Positions 16,533 to 24,407 of a stretch of DNA of 64,000 nucleotides are shown piece after piece (positions within the stretch are counted from its first letter, which is position 1; each line of letters begins with the position of its first letter). Below the pieces are notes generated by a model, which was not told where the DNA came from, searched no databases, and was given only the letters and a program-made list of their open reading frames with translations. Source of the stretch: Curtobacterium salicis. GTDB lineage: Bacteria; Actinomycetota; Actinomycetes; Actinomycetales; Microbacteriaceae. The DNA lies in NCBI RefSeq assembly GCF_011759505.1, contig NZ_JAAOYO010000002.1, positions 496,001 through 560,000 of the forward strand. Reading direction: 5' to 3'. Made by a program: the position numbers and the translations under genes.

Positions 16533-17167
16533 CGGGCATCACCGTGGCCGTCGTCGCCAAGGAGTGCCTGCCCGGCAAGGTCAAGACACGCCTGACCCCG
16601 GCCCTGTCACCTGAGGGTGCGGCCAGGGTCGCCGCTGCCAGCCTCGCGGACACGCTCGCCACGGTGTCGGCGCTGCCCGCCGCTCGACGCGTCCTCTTCT
16701 ACGACGGTGACCTCCTGCCCGAGGGCGCGGCCGGCTTCGACGTCCTGCACCAGCCGGGCGGTGGGCTCGACGAGCGCCTCGGGTTCCTGTTCGACACCGT
16801 GCAGGAGCCGCTCCTGCTGGTCGGCATGGACACCCCGCAGGTCTCGGTCGACGCCCTCGCGCCCGTGTTCGACGGTGCCGAGCGCGACGCCTGGTTCGGG
16901 CCGGCCGAGGACGGCGGCTTCTGGTCCCTGTTCATGCGTCGGCCGGACGGCGACCTGATCCGCGGCGTCCCGATGTCGCAGGACGACACCGGAGCCGTGC
17001 AGCTCGGACGGCTGCGGTCCGCCGGGCTCGACACGGGCCTCCTGGCCGAGCTGCTCGACGTCGACACGCTGCCGGACGCCGAGCGCGTCGCGGCCCTCGC
17101 TCCCACCACGCGGTTCGCGGCGGCCCTGGCCGACGAGTCCGCCACGACTCCCGGAGGTGTCCGATGA
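16529..17167 (+). CDS. DUF2064 / TIGR04282-type nucleotidyl- or glycosyltransferase-like protein
   Basis: The 212-residue protein matches the DUF2064 family, a small GT-A-like relative of MobA-type nucleotidyltransferases. Visible features are VVAKECLPGKVKTRLTPALS (the family P-G-x-x-K-T-R-L motif), LVGMDTPQVS with the metal-binding D, and PAEDGGFWSLFM. The biochemical role of the family is not settled. Overlaps of 4 bases with the glycosyltransferase and the methyltransferase imply a shared pathway. Confidence 0.85.
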   Translation: MTGITVAVVAKECLPGKVKTRLTPALSPEGAARVAAASLADTLATVSALPAARRVLFYDGDLLPEGAAGFDVLHQPGGGLDERLGFLFDTVQEPLLLVGMDTPQVSVDALAPVFDGAERDAWFGPAEDGGFWSLFMRRPDGDLIRGVPMSQDDTGAVQLGRLRSAGLDTGLLAELLDVDTLPDAERVAALAPTTRFAAALADESATTPGGVR

Positions 17168-17832
17168 CCGACACGACGAGCACCCTGCAGGCCTTCGGGG
17201 CCGGCGGCGACGAGCCCTACACGCGAGCCCTGCGGTCCGACGGCCGACTCCGTCTGACCGACCCCGACCGTCCGGGTGAGGTCGTGACGATGGACGTCGG
17301 ACGCTGGAGTGCCGCGGCGGACCGCGTCGACCGGTCGCTGCTGGAAGGCGCCGACGGTCCGGTCATCGACCTCGGGTGCGGACCCGGCCGGATGCTCGTC
17401 GCCGCGCTGCGGATGGGCCTGCCGGCACTCGGTGTCGACGTCTCGGCGGAGGCCGTCGCGATCGCCACGCGCTCCGGCGGCCGAGCGGTCCAGGGATCGG
17501 TCTTCGAACCGGTGCCGGACGAGGGCCACTGGGACACCGCACTCGTCATCGACGGCAACATCGGCATCGGCGGCGACCCGGTCGCCCTGCTCGCCCGTGC
17601 TGCCCAGATCGTCCGGGTCGGTGGCCGTGTCGTCGTCGAGACGAACCGCGACGCCGACGCCGACCGCACGTACGTCGCCACCGTGACCGACGCCGACGGC
17701 CACGCGAGCTCGGCGTTCCCGTGGGCCGAGGTCGGGCTCCGCGCGCTGCACGTCCACGCCGCGGCGGCCGGGCTGACCGCGCGAGCGAGCTGGACCGACG
17801 GCGGACGGCACTTCTGCGAGCTCATCGCCTGA
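17164..17832 (+). CDS. Class I SAM-dependent methyltransferase
   Basis: The 222-residue protein has the Rossmann-type SAM site: VIDLGCGPGRMLVAAL (motif I, about residues 67-82), GVDVSAEAV (acidic end of beta-2), and ALVIDGNIGIGGDP. The N-terminal 60 residues probably form a substrate-binding cap. It is the last gene of the three-gene unit starting at 15768, with a 4-base overlap. It likely methylates the product of the glycosyltransferase pathway; the target atom is unknown. Confidence 0.86.
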   Translation: MTDTTSTLQAFGAGGDEPYTRALRSDGRLRLTDPDRPGEVVTMDVGRWSAAADRVDRSLLEGADGPVIDLGCGPGRMLVAALRMGLPALGVDVSAEAVAIATRSGGRAVQGSVFEPVPDEGHWDTALVIDGNIGIGGDPVALLARAAQIVRVGGRVVVETNRDADADRTYVATVTDADGHASSAFPWAEVGLRALHVHAAAAGLTARASWTDGGRHFCELIA

Positions 17833-17846
17833 CTCCCGATCTTCTT

Positions 17847-17875
17847 TTGCATCATGCAAGAGAACGGCGTAGTGT
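17847..17875 (+). promoter_or_regulatory. Near-consensus promoter with operator-like palindrome
   Basis: TTGCAT (-35, 17847-17852), 17 bases, TAGTGT (-10, 17870-17875). The -35 lies in the perfect palindrome TTGCATCATGCAA (17847-17859), so repression at this site is plausible. Confidence 0.7.
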
Positions 17876-17895
17876 GGTGTCCAGCAGTCGATGGT

Positions 17896-17926
17896 GTCGC
17901 GGACCCGTCGGCTCGACGGTCGCGAC
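17896..17926 (+). promoter_or_regulatory. Hairpin in the 5' leader of the 82-aa gene
   Basis: GTCGCG (17896-17901) pairs with CGCGAC (17921-17926), and CCGTCG (17905-17910) with CGACGG (17914-17919). It sits between the promoter and the ribosome binding site. Confidence 0.5.
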
Positions 17927-17954
17927 GCCTCGGCACGACAGCGAGGAGAGCACC

Positions 17955-18203
17955 ATGAGCACCTTCCCCCTCGGCGGGACCTTCGTCAGCGGACTTCGTC
18001 AGCGCGACGAGCTCGGCACCTACACCTCGACCGGGCGTGCGCTGCGGGTCGACGCGGCGGTCGGCACCTACACGGGTGTCGCGGCCGGACGGGTCGGTCG
18101 GTTCGTGGACACCGAGTTCCGTCGCCCGAGCACGGTGACGGCGAGCACGCGGACCGTCACCGGGTCCGTCCGTACCGCGACCGGGTCGTTCCGCACGGCC
18201 TGA
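17955..18203 (+). CDS. Uncharacterised 82-aa protein
   Basis: I do not recognise the family. The protein is small, basic and Thr/Arg/Val-rich. It contains a duplicated GTYT motif (GTYTSTGRA, GTYTGVAAGR) and ends in short TRTVTGSVRTATGSFRTA repeats. No membrane helix, signal peptide or cysteine is seen. The gene has its own near-consensus promoter (17847-17875), a leader of about 70 bases with a hairpin, and a strong Shine-Dalgarno (GAGGAGAG, 17942-17950). These signals make it likely to be real and well expressed. Confidence 0.72.
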   Translation: MSTFPLGGTFVSGLRQRDELGTYTSTGRALRVDAAVGTYTGVAAGRVGRFVDTEFRRPSTVTASTRTVTGSVRTATGSFRTA

Positions 18204-18483
18204 CCACCGGCGGGCGGCCTCCCCCGCCACTGGCAGGCCGTCTCGGCCCGCTCCGGCAGGCCGTCCGGCCCGCCCCGGCAGGCCGTCCGGCCCGCCCCCA
18301 GAACGGCTCGCCTTCGCGGCGAGCAGCGAGACCGCGAGCGGTCGCACTCCCCGGCTTCCCCCCAGGCCGAGGAAGGCGGCCGCTCGCGTTCGTCCCGGCG
18401 GGACACCGCGGTTCCCCACACCCGCTCCGCACGGTTCACCCCAACCGTGGGCGCATCCACCCCCGCGATGCCAGGATGGGGTC
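18204..18483. repeat. Intergenic region with tandem 22-23-bp GC-rich repeats
   Basis: Three tandem copies of a unit starting GGCAGGCCGTC and ending GGCCCGC lie at about 18232-18299. No gene is seen. CAGGAT (18472-18477) sits 6 bases before the pgm start, as a relaxed -10. Confidence 0.65.
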
Positions 18484-20103
18484 ATGAACGACCGTGCCGG
18501 AACCCCAGCGACCGCAGACGACCTCGTCGACCTCGATGCGCTCACCGCGGCGTACTACGACCGGGTCCCGGACGTCACGAACCCCGAGCAGAAGGTCGTG
18601 TTCGGCACCTCGGGCCACCGCGGCTCCTCACTCGACAGTGCGTTCAACGACACGCACATCGCCGCCATCACGCAGGCGATCGTGGAGTACCGCACCGCAC
18701 AGGGGACGGACGGCCCGCTCTTCATCGGCCGTGACACCCACGCGCTCTCCGGCCCGGCCGAGCGCACCGCGCTCGAGGTCCTGGCTGCGAACGGCGTGCA
18801 CGTGCTCGCCGACGCCGACAACGGGTACGTCCCGACCCCGGCCCTGAGCCACGCGATCATCGCCTACAACACCGCCGGGCACGACGACACCGCGGACGGC
18901 ATCGTCATCACCCCGAGCCACAACCCGCCCCGCGACGGCGGTTTCAAGTACAACCCGCCGCACGGCGGCCCGGCCGACAGCGACGCCACGACGTGGATCG
19001 CCGACCGCGCGAACGCGATCATCGCCGGCGGCAACGCCGAGGTACAGCGCGCCGAGCACGCCACGCACGACGGGTACGACTTCCTGCACAACTACGTGGC
19101 CGACCTCGAGAACATCATCGACATCGACGCCATCAAGCGTGCCGGGGTGAAGATCGGTGCCGACCCGCTCGGTGGAGCGTCGCTGCCCTACTGGAACCTC
19201 ATCCGCGACCACTACGGCCTGGACCTCACCGTCGTGAACCCGGACGTCGACCCGACCTGGTCGTTCATGACGCTCGACTGGGACGGCAAGATCCGGATGG
19301 ACCCGTCGAGCCCCTCGGCGATGGCGTCGGTCGTCGCGCGCAAGGACGACTTCGACGTCCTGACCGGCAACGACGCCGACTCCGACCGACACGGCATCGT
19401 CACGCCCGACGGCGGTCTGATGAACCCGAACCACTACCTCGCCGTCGCGATCGAGTACCTCTACGCGCACCGCCCGCACTGGCGGGACGACGCGGCGATC
19501 GGCAAGACCCTGGTGTCGTCGAGCATCATCGACCGGGTCGCCGAGTCCCTGGGCCGACGCCTGTGGGAGGTCCCGGTCGGGTTCAAGTGGTTCGTCCCGG
19601 GCCTGATCGACGGCTCCGTGGCCTTCGGTGGCGAAGAGTCCGCCGGCGCGTCCTTCCTCCGCATGGACGGCACCGCGTGGACGACCGACAAGGACGGCAT
19701 CATCCTGGCGCTCCTGGCGTCCGAGATCGTCGCCGTCACGGGCAAGACGCCGTCGCAGCTCTACACGGAGCTCACCGAGCGCTTCGGCGACCCGGTCTAC
19801 CAGCGCGTGGACGCGGCCGCCAGCAAGGAGCAGAAGGCCCGCCTGTCGAAGCTCGACGGGGACGCCATCACCGCCGAGACCCTGGCGGGCGACCCGATCA
19901 CCGCGAAGCTGTCGAAGGCGCCGGGCAACGACGCGGCCGTCGGTGGCGTCAAGGTCGTCACGGACAAGGCGTGGTTCGCCGCCCGCCCGTCCGGCACCGA
20001 AGACGTGTACAAGATCTACGCCGAGAGCTTCGTCGGGCAGGAGCACCTGGAGCAGGTCCAGCGCGAAGCCAAGGAGATCGTCGACGCCGCGCTCGGGGCC
20101 TGA
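18484..20103 (+). CDS. pgm: Phosphoglucomutase (alpha-D-glucose phosphate-specific)
   Basis: The 539-residue enzyme interconverts glucose 1-phosphate and glucose 6-phosphate. All four family loops are visible: the catalytic phosphoserine loop TPSHNPP (about residue 145), the metal loop NDADSDRHG (about 297), the sugar-binding FGGEESAGASF (about 380) and the phosphate loop RPSGTEDVYKIYAES (about 500). FGTSGHRG near the N-terminus is also typical. Length matches the bacterial Pgm family. It feeds glycogen, trehalose and nucleotide-sugar synthesis. Confidence 0.96.
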   Translation: MNDRAGTPATADDLVDLDALTAAYYDRVPDVTNPEQKVVFGTSGHRGSSLDSAFNDTHIAAITQAIVEYRTAQGTDGPLFIGRDTHALSGPAERTALEVLAANGVHVLADADNGYVPTPALSHAIIAYNTAGHDDTADGIVITPSHNPPRDGGFKYNPPHGGPADSDATTWIADRANAIIAGGNAEVQRAEHATHDGYDFLHNYVADLENIIDIDAIKRAGVKIGADPLGGASLPYWNLIRDHYGLDLTVVNPDVDPTWSFMTLDWDGKIRMDPSSPSAMASVVARKDDFDVLTGNDADSDRHGIVTPDGGLMNPNHYLAVAIEYLYAHRPHWRDDAAIGKTLVSSSIIDRVAESLGRRLWEVPVGFKWFVPGLIDGSVAFGGEESAGASFLRMDGTAWTTDKDGIILALLASEIVAVTGKTPSQLYTELTERFGDPVYQRVDAAASKEQKARLSKLDGDAITAETLAGDPITAKLSKAPGNDAAVGGVKVVTDKAWFAARPSGTEDVYKIYAESFVGQEHLEQVQREAKEIVDAALGA

Positions 20104-20135
20104 CAGTCCGACCGTTCCGTGCCAGGCTGAGCGCC

Positions 20136-21029
20136 ATGGCGTTGTTCGGACGGAAGAAGCCGGCGGCGGAGCCGCTCCCCCTCGTCGTGCTCGCACAGCG
20201 CGTCCTCGCTGAGCAGGGCGTGGAGACGACGGTGGACGGGCCTCCTGGCGATCCGGCGCAGGCGCGCCTGCTCGGGGCGGACGGGCAGGTGTACCTGCTC
20301 GCGAACCTCGCCGTGCAGGTCCGCGGTGAGAACGACGAGCGTCGGACGGCCATCGTCCGGGCGCACTTCGACCGGATGCTGCAGGCACACCGCGAACCGA
20401 CGCCGGAAGAACTGGGCGCCGACGAGTTGCGTGACCGGGTCCGCCTCCGGCTGCTCGCCGAGGACGGCGCGGACCCGACCGACCTGACGTACGCACGGCC
20501 GTTCGCACCGGGTCTCGTCCTGGGGCTCTGCGTCGACTACCCGACGATGGTGAGCACCCTGGCGACGCAGACGCTGCCGAAGCTCGCACTCGGAGCCGAT
20601 GAGCTCTGGGCGATGGCCCGGTTCAACACCGACGCCGAGCCGGTCGACGCCAACGCCGAGATCGCACCCGGCGTCCACATCGTCGAGGGCGAGTCGCTCT
20701 TCGTCGCCTCGAAGGCCGTCAACCTGCCGGCGCTGTTCGGTGCCGCGCCGTTCGGCACGGTGTTCGCGGTCCCGCACCGCCACCTGCTGCTCGCGGTCCC
20801 GCTCCGCGATGCGGACAGCCTGCAGGCCATCCAGACCCTCGCTGGGCTGCTGGTCCAGATCCTCGGCGACCAGGACGCCGGCCTGCCGGGCGGTCTGCTG
20901 AGCCCGCACCTGCTGTTCTCGCGCCACGACCACGTCTCCCCGGTGTCCTCGTTCGACCACGAGACCGGCGAACTCCGCATCGAGGTCGACGAGCGGTTCC
21001 AGGAGGCGCTCGAGCAAGCGGTCGCCTGA
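20136..21029 (+). CDS. DUF1444-like protein of unknown function
   Basis: The 297-residue soluble protein has no signal peptide. Its layout (an N-terminal QVYLLANLAVQV strand pair, a central GLVLGLCVDYPTMVSTLATQTLPKLALGADELWAMARFNT, and a terminal HRHLLLAVPL) resembles the DUF1444/YtpQ family, but that assignment is tentative. The ATG at 20136 follows CAGGCT by 7 bases and lies 32 bases after pgm, so it may have its own leaderless promoter. Confidence 0.7.
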   Translation: MALFGRKKPAAEPLPLVVLAQRVLAEQGVETTVDGPPGDPAQARLLGADGQVYLLANLAVQVRGENDERRTAIVRAHFDRMLQAHREPTPEELGADELRDRVRLRLLAEDGADPTDLTYARPFAPGLVLGLCVDYPTMVSTLATQTLPKLALGADELWAMARFNTDAEPVDANAEIAPGVHIVEGESLFVASKAVNLPALFGAAPFGTVFAVPHRHLLLAVPLRDADSLQAIQTLAGLLVQILGDQDAGLPGGLLSPHLLFSRHDHVSPVSSFDHETGELRIEVDERFQEALEQAVA

Positions 21030-21141
21030 CACCGCTCCCGATCGAGGACGCCGGAGGTCTGCCCCACATCGGACTGTGGAGGGCTGCCGATGTCCACAGG
21101 AACGCGTTCCCGGTGCGCGCTGCCGTTGCCCGAGTTGTAAC

Positions 21142-21158
21142 TTTGCACGCAGCGCAAA
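21142..21158 (+). promoter_or_regulatory. Palindrome upstream of the MFS exporter
   Basis: TTTGC (21142-21146) and GCAAA (21154-21158) form an inverted repeat with a 7-base centre, 19 bases before the start codon and overlapping the likely promoter. A second inverted repeat ACATCGG/CCGATGT spans 21066-21093. Confidence 0.5.
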
Positions 21159-21177
21159 ATCTTCGGGAGTCCCGCAC

Positions 21178-23562
21178 ATGACACAGACCGCGACCGCACC
21201 CGCGGCCCCCACGACGTCGTCGAACGTCGTGATGAACCACCGCCAGATCCTGCTCGTGATCTACGGCCTGATGGCCGGCATGTTCCTGGGCGCCCTCGAC
21301 CAGACGGTCGTCGGCACGGCGATCCGCACCATCGGCGACGACCTGCACGGTCTCGACCAGCAGGCCTGGGTCACGACGGGCTACCTGATCGCCTCGACGA
21401 TCACCACACCGATCTACGGCAAGCTCTCCGACCTCTTCGGTCGACGCCCGCTGTTCATCACCGCGATCGCGATCTTCATCCTCGGTTCCCTCGCCGCGTC
21501 GTTCTCGACGTCGATGCTGATGCTCGCCGGCTTCCGTGCCCTGCAGGGCCTCGGCGCCGGTGGCCTGATGTCGTTGCCGCTTGCGATCATGGGCGACATG
21601 CTCGCACCGCGCGAGCGCGCCAAGTACCAGGGCTACTTCCTGGCCGTGTTCGGCATCTCGTCCGTCATCGGTCCGCTCGTCGGCGGTGTCTTCGCCGGCG
21701 CGAACGAGCTCCTCTTCATCTCCGGGTGGCGCTGGGTCTTCCTGATCAACGTCCCGATCGGCATCATCGCGCTCTTCATGGTGCTGACGTTCCTGCACCT
21801 GCCGAAGTACGGCGAGCGTCGCAAGCCGCGCATCGACTGGTGGGGCGCCTCCCTCGTCATCGTGACGCTGGTGCCGCTGCTCCTCATCGCCGAGCAGGGT
21901 CGCGAGTGGGGCTGGGGCTCCCCCGGTGCCCTCGCGTGCTACGGCGTCGGCGCACTCGGCCTGATCGCGTTCATCATCGTCGAGCGGGCGATGGGCGACG
22001 ACGCGATCCTGCCGCTGAAGCTCTTCGGCTCGCACGTCTTCTCGATGGCCGCCGTCCTGTCCGTGCTCATCGGTTTCGGCATGTTCGGCGCGATGCTGAC
22101 CATCCCGCTGTACCTGCAGATCGTCAAGGGCGTGACGCCGACCGAGTCCGGGTTCGCCATGCTGCCGATGGTCCTCGGCCTGATGATCTCGTCGATCGCG
22201 TCGGGCCAGATCGTCTCCCGCACGGGCAAGTACCGCATCTTCCCGGTCACCGGTACGGCCTTCACCGCCGTCGGCTACACGGTGCTGACGTTCCTCACCG
22301 CCGACCGGCCGCTGTGGTTCCTGATGACGGGCATGTTCCTCATCGGTCTCGGCCTCGGCCAGCTGATGCAGACGCTGACGCTCGCCGCGCAGAACTCCGT
22401 GTCGCCGCGGGACATCGGTGTCGCCACCAGCGCCGCCACGTTCTTCCGCCAGATCGGCGGCACGATGGGCACCGCGGTGCTCCTGTCCGTGCTGTTCAGC
22501 CTGATGCCGACGAACATCACCGGGGCGCTGCAGAACGAGTCCGACCTGAAGAGCGCCCTGAACGCCGCCCTGAACCCGGCGGTCGCGAACGCCGACGCGA
22601 ACAAGGGCGTGATGGACCAGATCTGGAACCCGATCGTCACGCCGATCAAGCAGAACGTGCAGGACGGTCTCGACCAGGGCGCCGTGCAGGCCAAGCAGGC
22701 AGCCGACCAGGCCGTGACGAAGCAGGTCACCGCCGCCGTGCAGCAGCAGGTCGACGCGGGCACCATCCCGTCCGGAGCAGCCGACACGATCATCGCGCAG
22801 CAGATCGCCGACGCGAAGGGCGACGCCGAGCAGAAGGCGCTGCAGACCGCTGCGGCCAAGGCGGGTGCCGAGGTCGTCGACGGCACCCTGCAGGTCGACT
22901 ACTCGAACGCCTCGCAGCGGAAGGGCATCGTCGACGCCGTCGCACCGAAGCTCGTCGACCAGCTGCGGGACGGCAAGGGCGGCACATCCTCGAGCACCTC
23001 GTCCACCAACGACACGTCGTTCCTCAACGGGTCGGACAAGCGCCTCAGCCGTCCGTTCCTGGTCGGGTTCAGCGACTCCGCGGTGACGGTCTACTGGGTC
23101 GGCCTGGCCGTCGTCCTGCTGGCCTTCGTCCTGACCTGGTTCTTCAAGGTGCCGCCGCTGCGCAAGACGTCGGCGCTGCAGGAGCAGGCCGATGCCGCAC
23201 GCAAGAGCGCGGACGACGACCGCCTGGCCGCCGATGCCCAGCAGGCAGCGGCGGGCTCCGGCTCGCTCGTCTCGCCGGACACCGGGTCGATGTCGGCCGT
23301 GCCGACCTCGCCCGACGTGCCCGCGCAGCCGCGCTCGGCACGCACGGCCGGCGGTTCGCAGGTCTCGGTCCTCCCGACCGCGACCGAGACGGAGACCGCG
23401 ACGGACGACACCCGCGCGCCCCTGCCCCACGCGTCCACCCACGGAGCGCACTCGTCGTCGACGCCGGTGGACGAGCCTCCCGCGGCGACCGGTGCCATCC
23501 GGACGGAGCACGGCGCGCACGCCGCGGACGAGCACCCGCACGGCCGCCACACGGCCGGCTGA
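21178..23562 (+). CDS. DHA2-family MFS multidrug exporter with large external loop
   Basis: The 794-residue protein is a 14-helix DHA2 transporter. Its N-terminus has LGALDQTVVGTAI (motif D1), the loop GKLSDLFGRRPLF (motif A) and the GGLMSLPLAIMGD region. Between the last two helices lies a loop of about 175 residues (about 441-618), rich in Ala/Gln/Asp and predicted helical, which should face outside. The last 130 residues are a charged low-complexity cytoplasmic tail. It likely exports hydrophobic drugs by proton antiport. GGGAG lies 8 bases before ATG 21178. Confidence 0.92.
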   Translation: MTQTATAPAAPTTSSNVVMNHRQILLVIYGLMAGMFLGALDQTVVGTAIRTIGDDLHGLDQQAWVTTGYLIASTITTPIYGKLSDLFGRRPLFITAIAIFILGSLAASFSTSMLMLAGFRALQGLGAGGLMSLPLAIMGDMLAPRERAKYQGYFLAVFGISSVIGPLVGGVFAGANELLFISGWRWVFLINVPIGIIALFMVLTFLHLPKYGERRKPRIDWWGASLVIVTLVPLLLIAEQGREWGWGSPGALACYGVGALGLIAFIIVERAMGDDAILPLKLFGSHVFSMAAVLSVLIGFGMFGAMLTIPLYLQIVKGVTPTESGFAMLPMVLGLMISSIASGQIVSRTGKYRIFPVTGTAFTAVGYTVLTFLTADRPLWFLMTGMFLIGLGLGQLMQTLTLAAQNSVSPRDIGVATSAATFFRQIGGTMGTAVLLSVLFSLMPTNITGALQNESDLKSALNAALNPAVANADANKGVMDQIWNPIVTPIKQNVQDGLDQGAVQAKQAADQAVTKQVTAAVQQQVDAGTIPSGAADTIIAQQIADAKGDAEQKALQTAAAKAGAEVVDGTLQVDYSNASQRKGIVDAVAPKLVDQLRDGKGGTSSSTSSTNDTSFLNGSDKRLSRPFLVGFSDSAVTVYWVGLAVVLLAFVLTWFFKVPPLRKTSALQEQADAARKSADDDRLAADAQQAAAGSGSLVSPDTGSMSAVPTSPDVPAQPRSARTAGGSQVSVLPTATETETATDDTRAPLPHASTHGAHSSSTPVDEPPAATGAIRTEHGAHAADEHPHGRHTAG

Positions 23563-23567
23563 CCCTT

Positions 23568-23639
23568 CGCGGAACGCAACGTGGGCGATTGCACGCAGCG
23601 GTACTCCGCGGTGTGCAACCGCCCACGTTGCGTTCCGCG
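23568..23639. terminator. Long terminator-like inverted repeat
   Basis: Bases 23568-23587 and 23620-23639 are perfect reverse complements; after one mismatch the stem continues for 6 bp (23589-23594 / 23613-23618). The loop has its own GCGG/CCGC stem. Confidence 0.75.
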
Positions 23640-23653
23640 GGAGGTGCCCGGCG

Positions 23654-23659
23654 TAGCCT
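23654..23659 (+). promoter_or_regulatory. -10 element of leaderless acetyltransferase
   Basis: TAGCCT, 7 bases before ATG 23667. Confidence 0.6.
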
Positions 23660-23666
23660 CCGGAGG

Positions 23667-23951
23667 ATGAGTCTCGACGTGCGCAACGACACCGACCAGA
23701 ACCAGTACTCCCTCGTCGAGGACGGCAAGGTCATCGGCCTCGCCGCCTACGAGATCGACGGCGACGCGATCCACTTCGTGCACACCGAGGTCGATCCCGA
23801 GCACCGTGGCGGCGGACACGCCTCGATCCTCGTCGAGCACGCCCTGGACGACGTCCGCGCGAACTCCGATCGCCGGGTCGTCGCCGAGTGCAGCTACGTC
23901 GCCGCTTGGCTCGAGCGGCACCCGGACCACCAGGACCTGCTCACGCGCTGA
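23667..23951 (+). CDS. Small GNAT-type N-acetyltransferase (YjdJ-like)
   Basis: The 94-residue protein matches the short GNAT subfamily. It shows a two-strand beginning (YSLVEDGKVIGLAAYEI), FVHTEVDPEHRGGGHASILVEHAL, in which RGGGH is the acetyl-CoA pyrophosphate loop, and the CSYVAAWLERHPDH end typical of the family. The substrate is unknown. The start is set by TAGCCT 7 bases upstream; GGAGG touches the ATG and is too close to serve as a ribosome site. Confidence 0.88.
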   Translation: MSLDVRNDTDQNQYSLVEDGKVIGLAAYEIDGDAIHFVHTEVDPEHRGGGHASILVEHALDDVRANSDRRVVAECSYVAAWLERHPDHQDLLTR

Positions 23952-23992
23952 CCCGCGCGAGCGCCGGGCCACCCGGCGCAGGGCGCTCAGCG
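23946..23992. terminator. Bidirectional terminator with stop codons in the outer stem
   Basis: CGCTGA (23946-23951) pairs with TCAGCG (23987-23992); each includes one stop codon of the convergent genes. Inside, GCGCCGGG (23961-23968) and CCCGGCGC (23972-23979) form a perfect hairpin. Confidence 0.6.
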
Positions 23993-24313
23993 GGAGCGGT
24001 CGTGCGTCCCCGCCCGGTGCGTGCCGTCGCCGGCACGGGCCGACGGCACCCGGATGAGCACGGTCCCGCTGAGCAGGTCGTGGTCGTCCCGGGACGGCGT
24101 CGGCGCTTCGCGCGGGAGGCGCGCCTGCCGCTCGTACTCGGCCTGCGTCTCGTGTCGGGTCGGCGCGAACACCTCGTCCATCATCGACACGACGCCACCG
24201 GATCCGCCCCCGCGCGTGGACTTGTTCGACAGGTCGATCCAGCCCACACGGTCGGCGATCCACATCACGACGACCGCGGCGGCCACCGCCCCCAGGAAGA
24301 TCAACCAGTTCAC
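23987..24313 (-). CDS. Small single-pass membrane protein, DUF6191-like
   Basis: The 108-residue protein has one N-terminal helix (residues about 3-22, WLIFLGAVAAAVVVMWIAD). A Gly/Ser linker is followed by VVSMMDEVFAPTRHETQAEYERQARLP, which resembles a DUF6191-type segment; this family call is tentative. The tail is polar. GTG 24313 is chosen because TAACGT lies 7 bases upstream, giving a leaderless mRNA, and because the hydrophobic helix then starts immediately. Confidence 0.7.
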   Translation of the reverse strand: MNWLIFLGAVAAAVVVMWIADRVGWIDLSNKSTRGGGSGGVVSMMDEVFAPTRHETQAEYERQARLPREAPTPSRDDHDLLSGTVLIRVPSARAGDGTHRAGTHDRSR

Positions 24314-24320
24314 GGCAGCG

Positions 24321-24326
24321 ACGTTA
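24321..24326 (-). promoter_or_regulatory. -10 element of leaderless small membrane protein gene
   Basis: TAACGT on the - strand, 7 bases before GTG 24313. Confidence 0.6.
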
Positions 24327-24407
24327 CGTGGCCGTCCGGCGGAGGACATCCGCCGCGCGGCTGATCCTCGTGATCCGCACGGACGGCGGCGCCGGCCGCC
24401 GCGCCGC

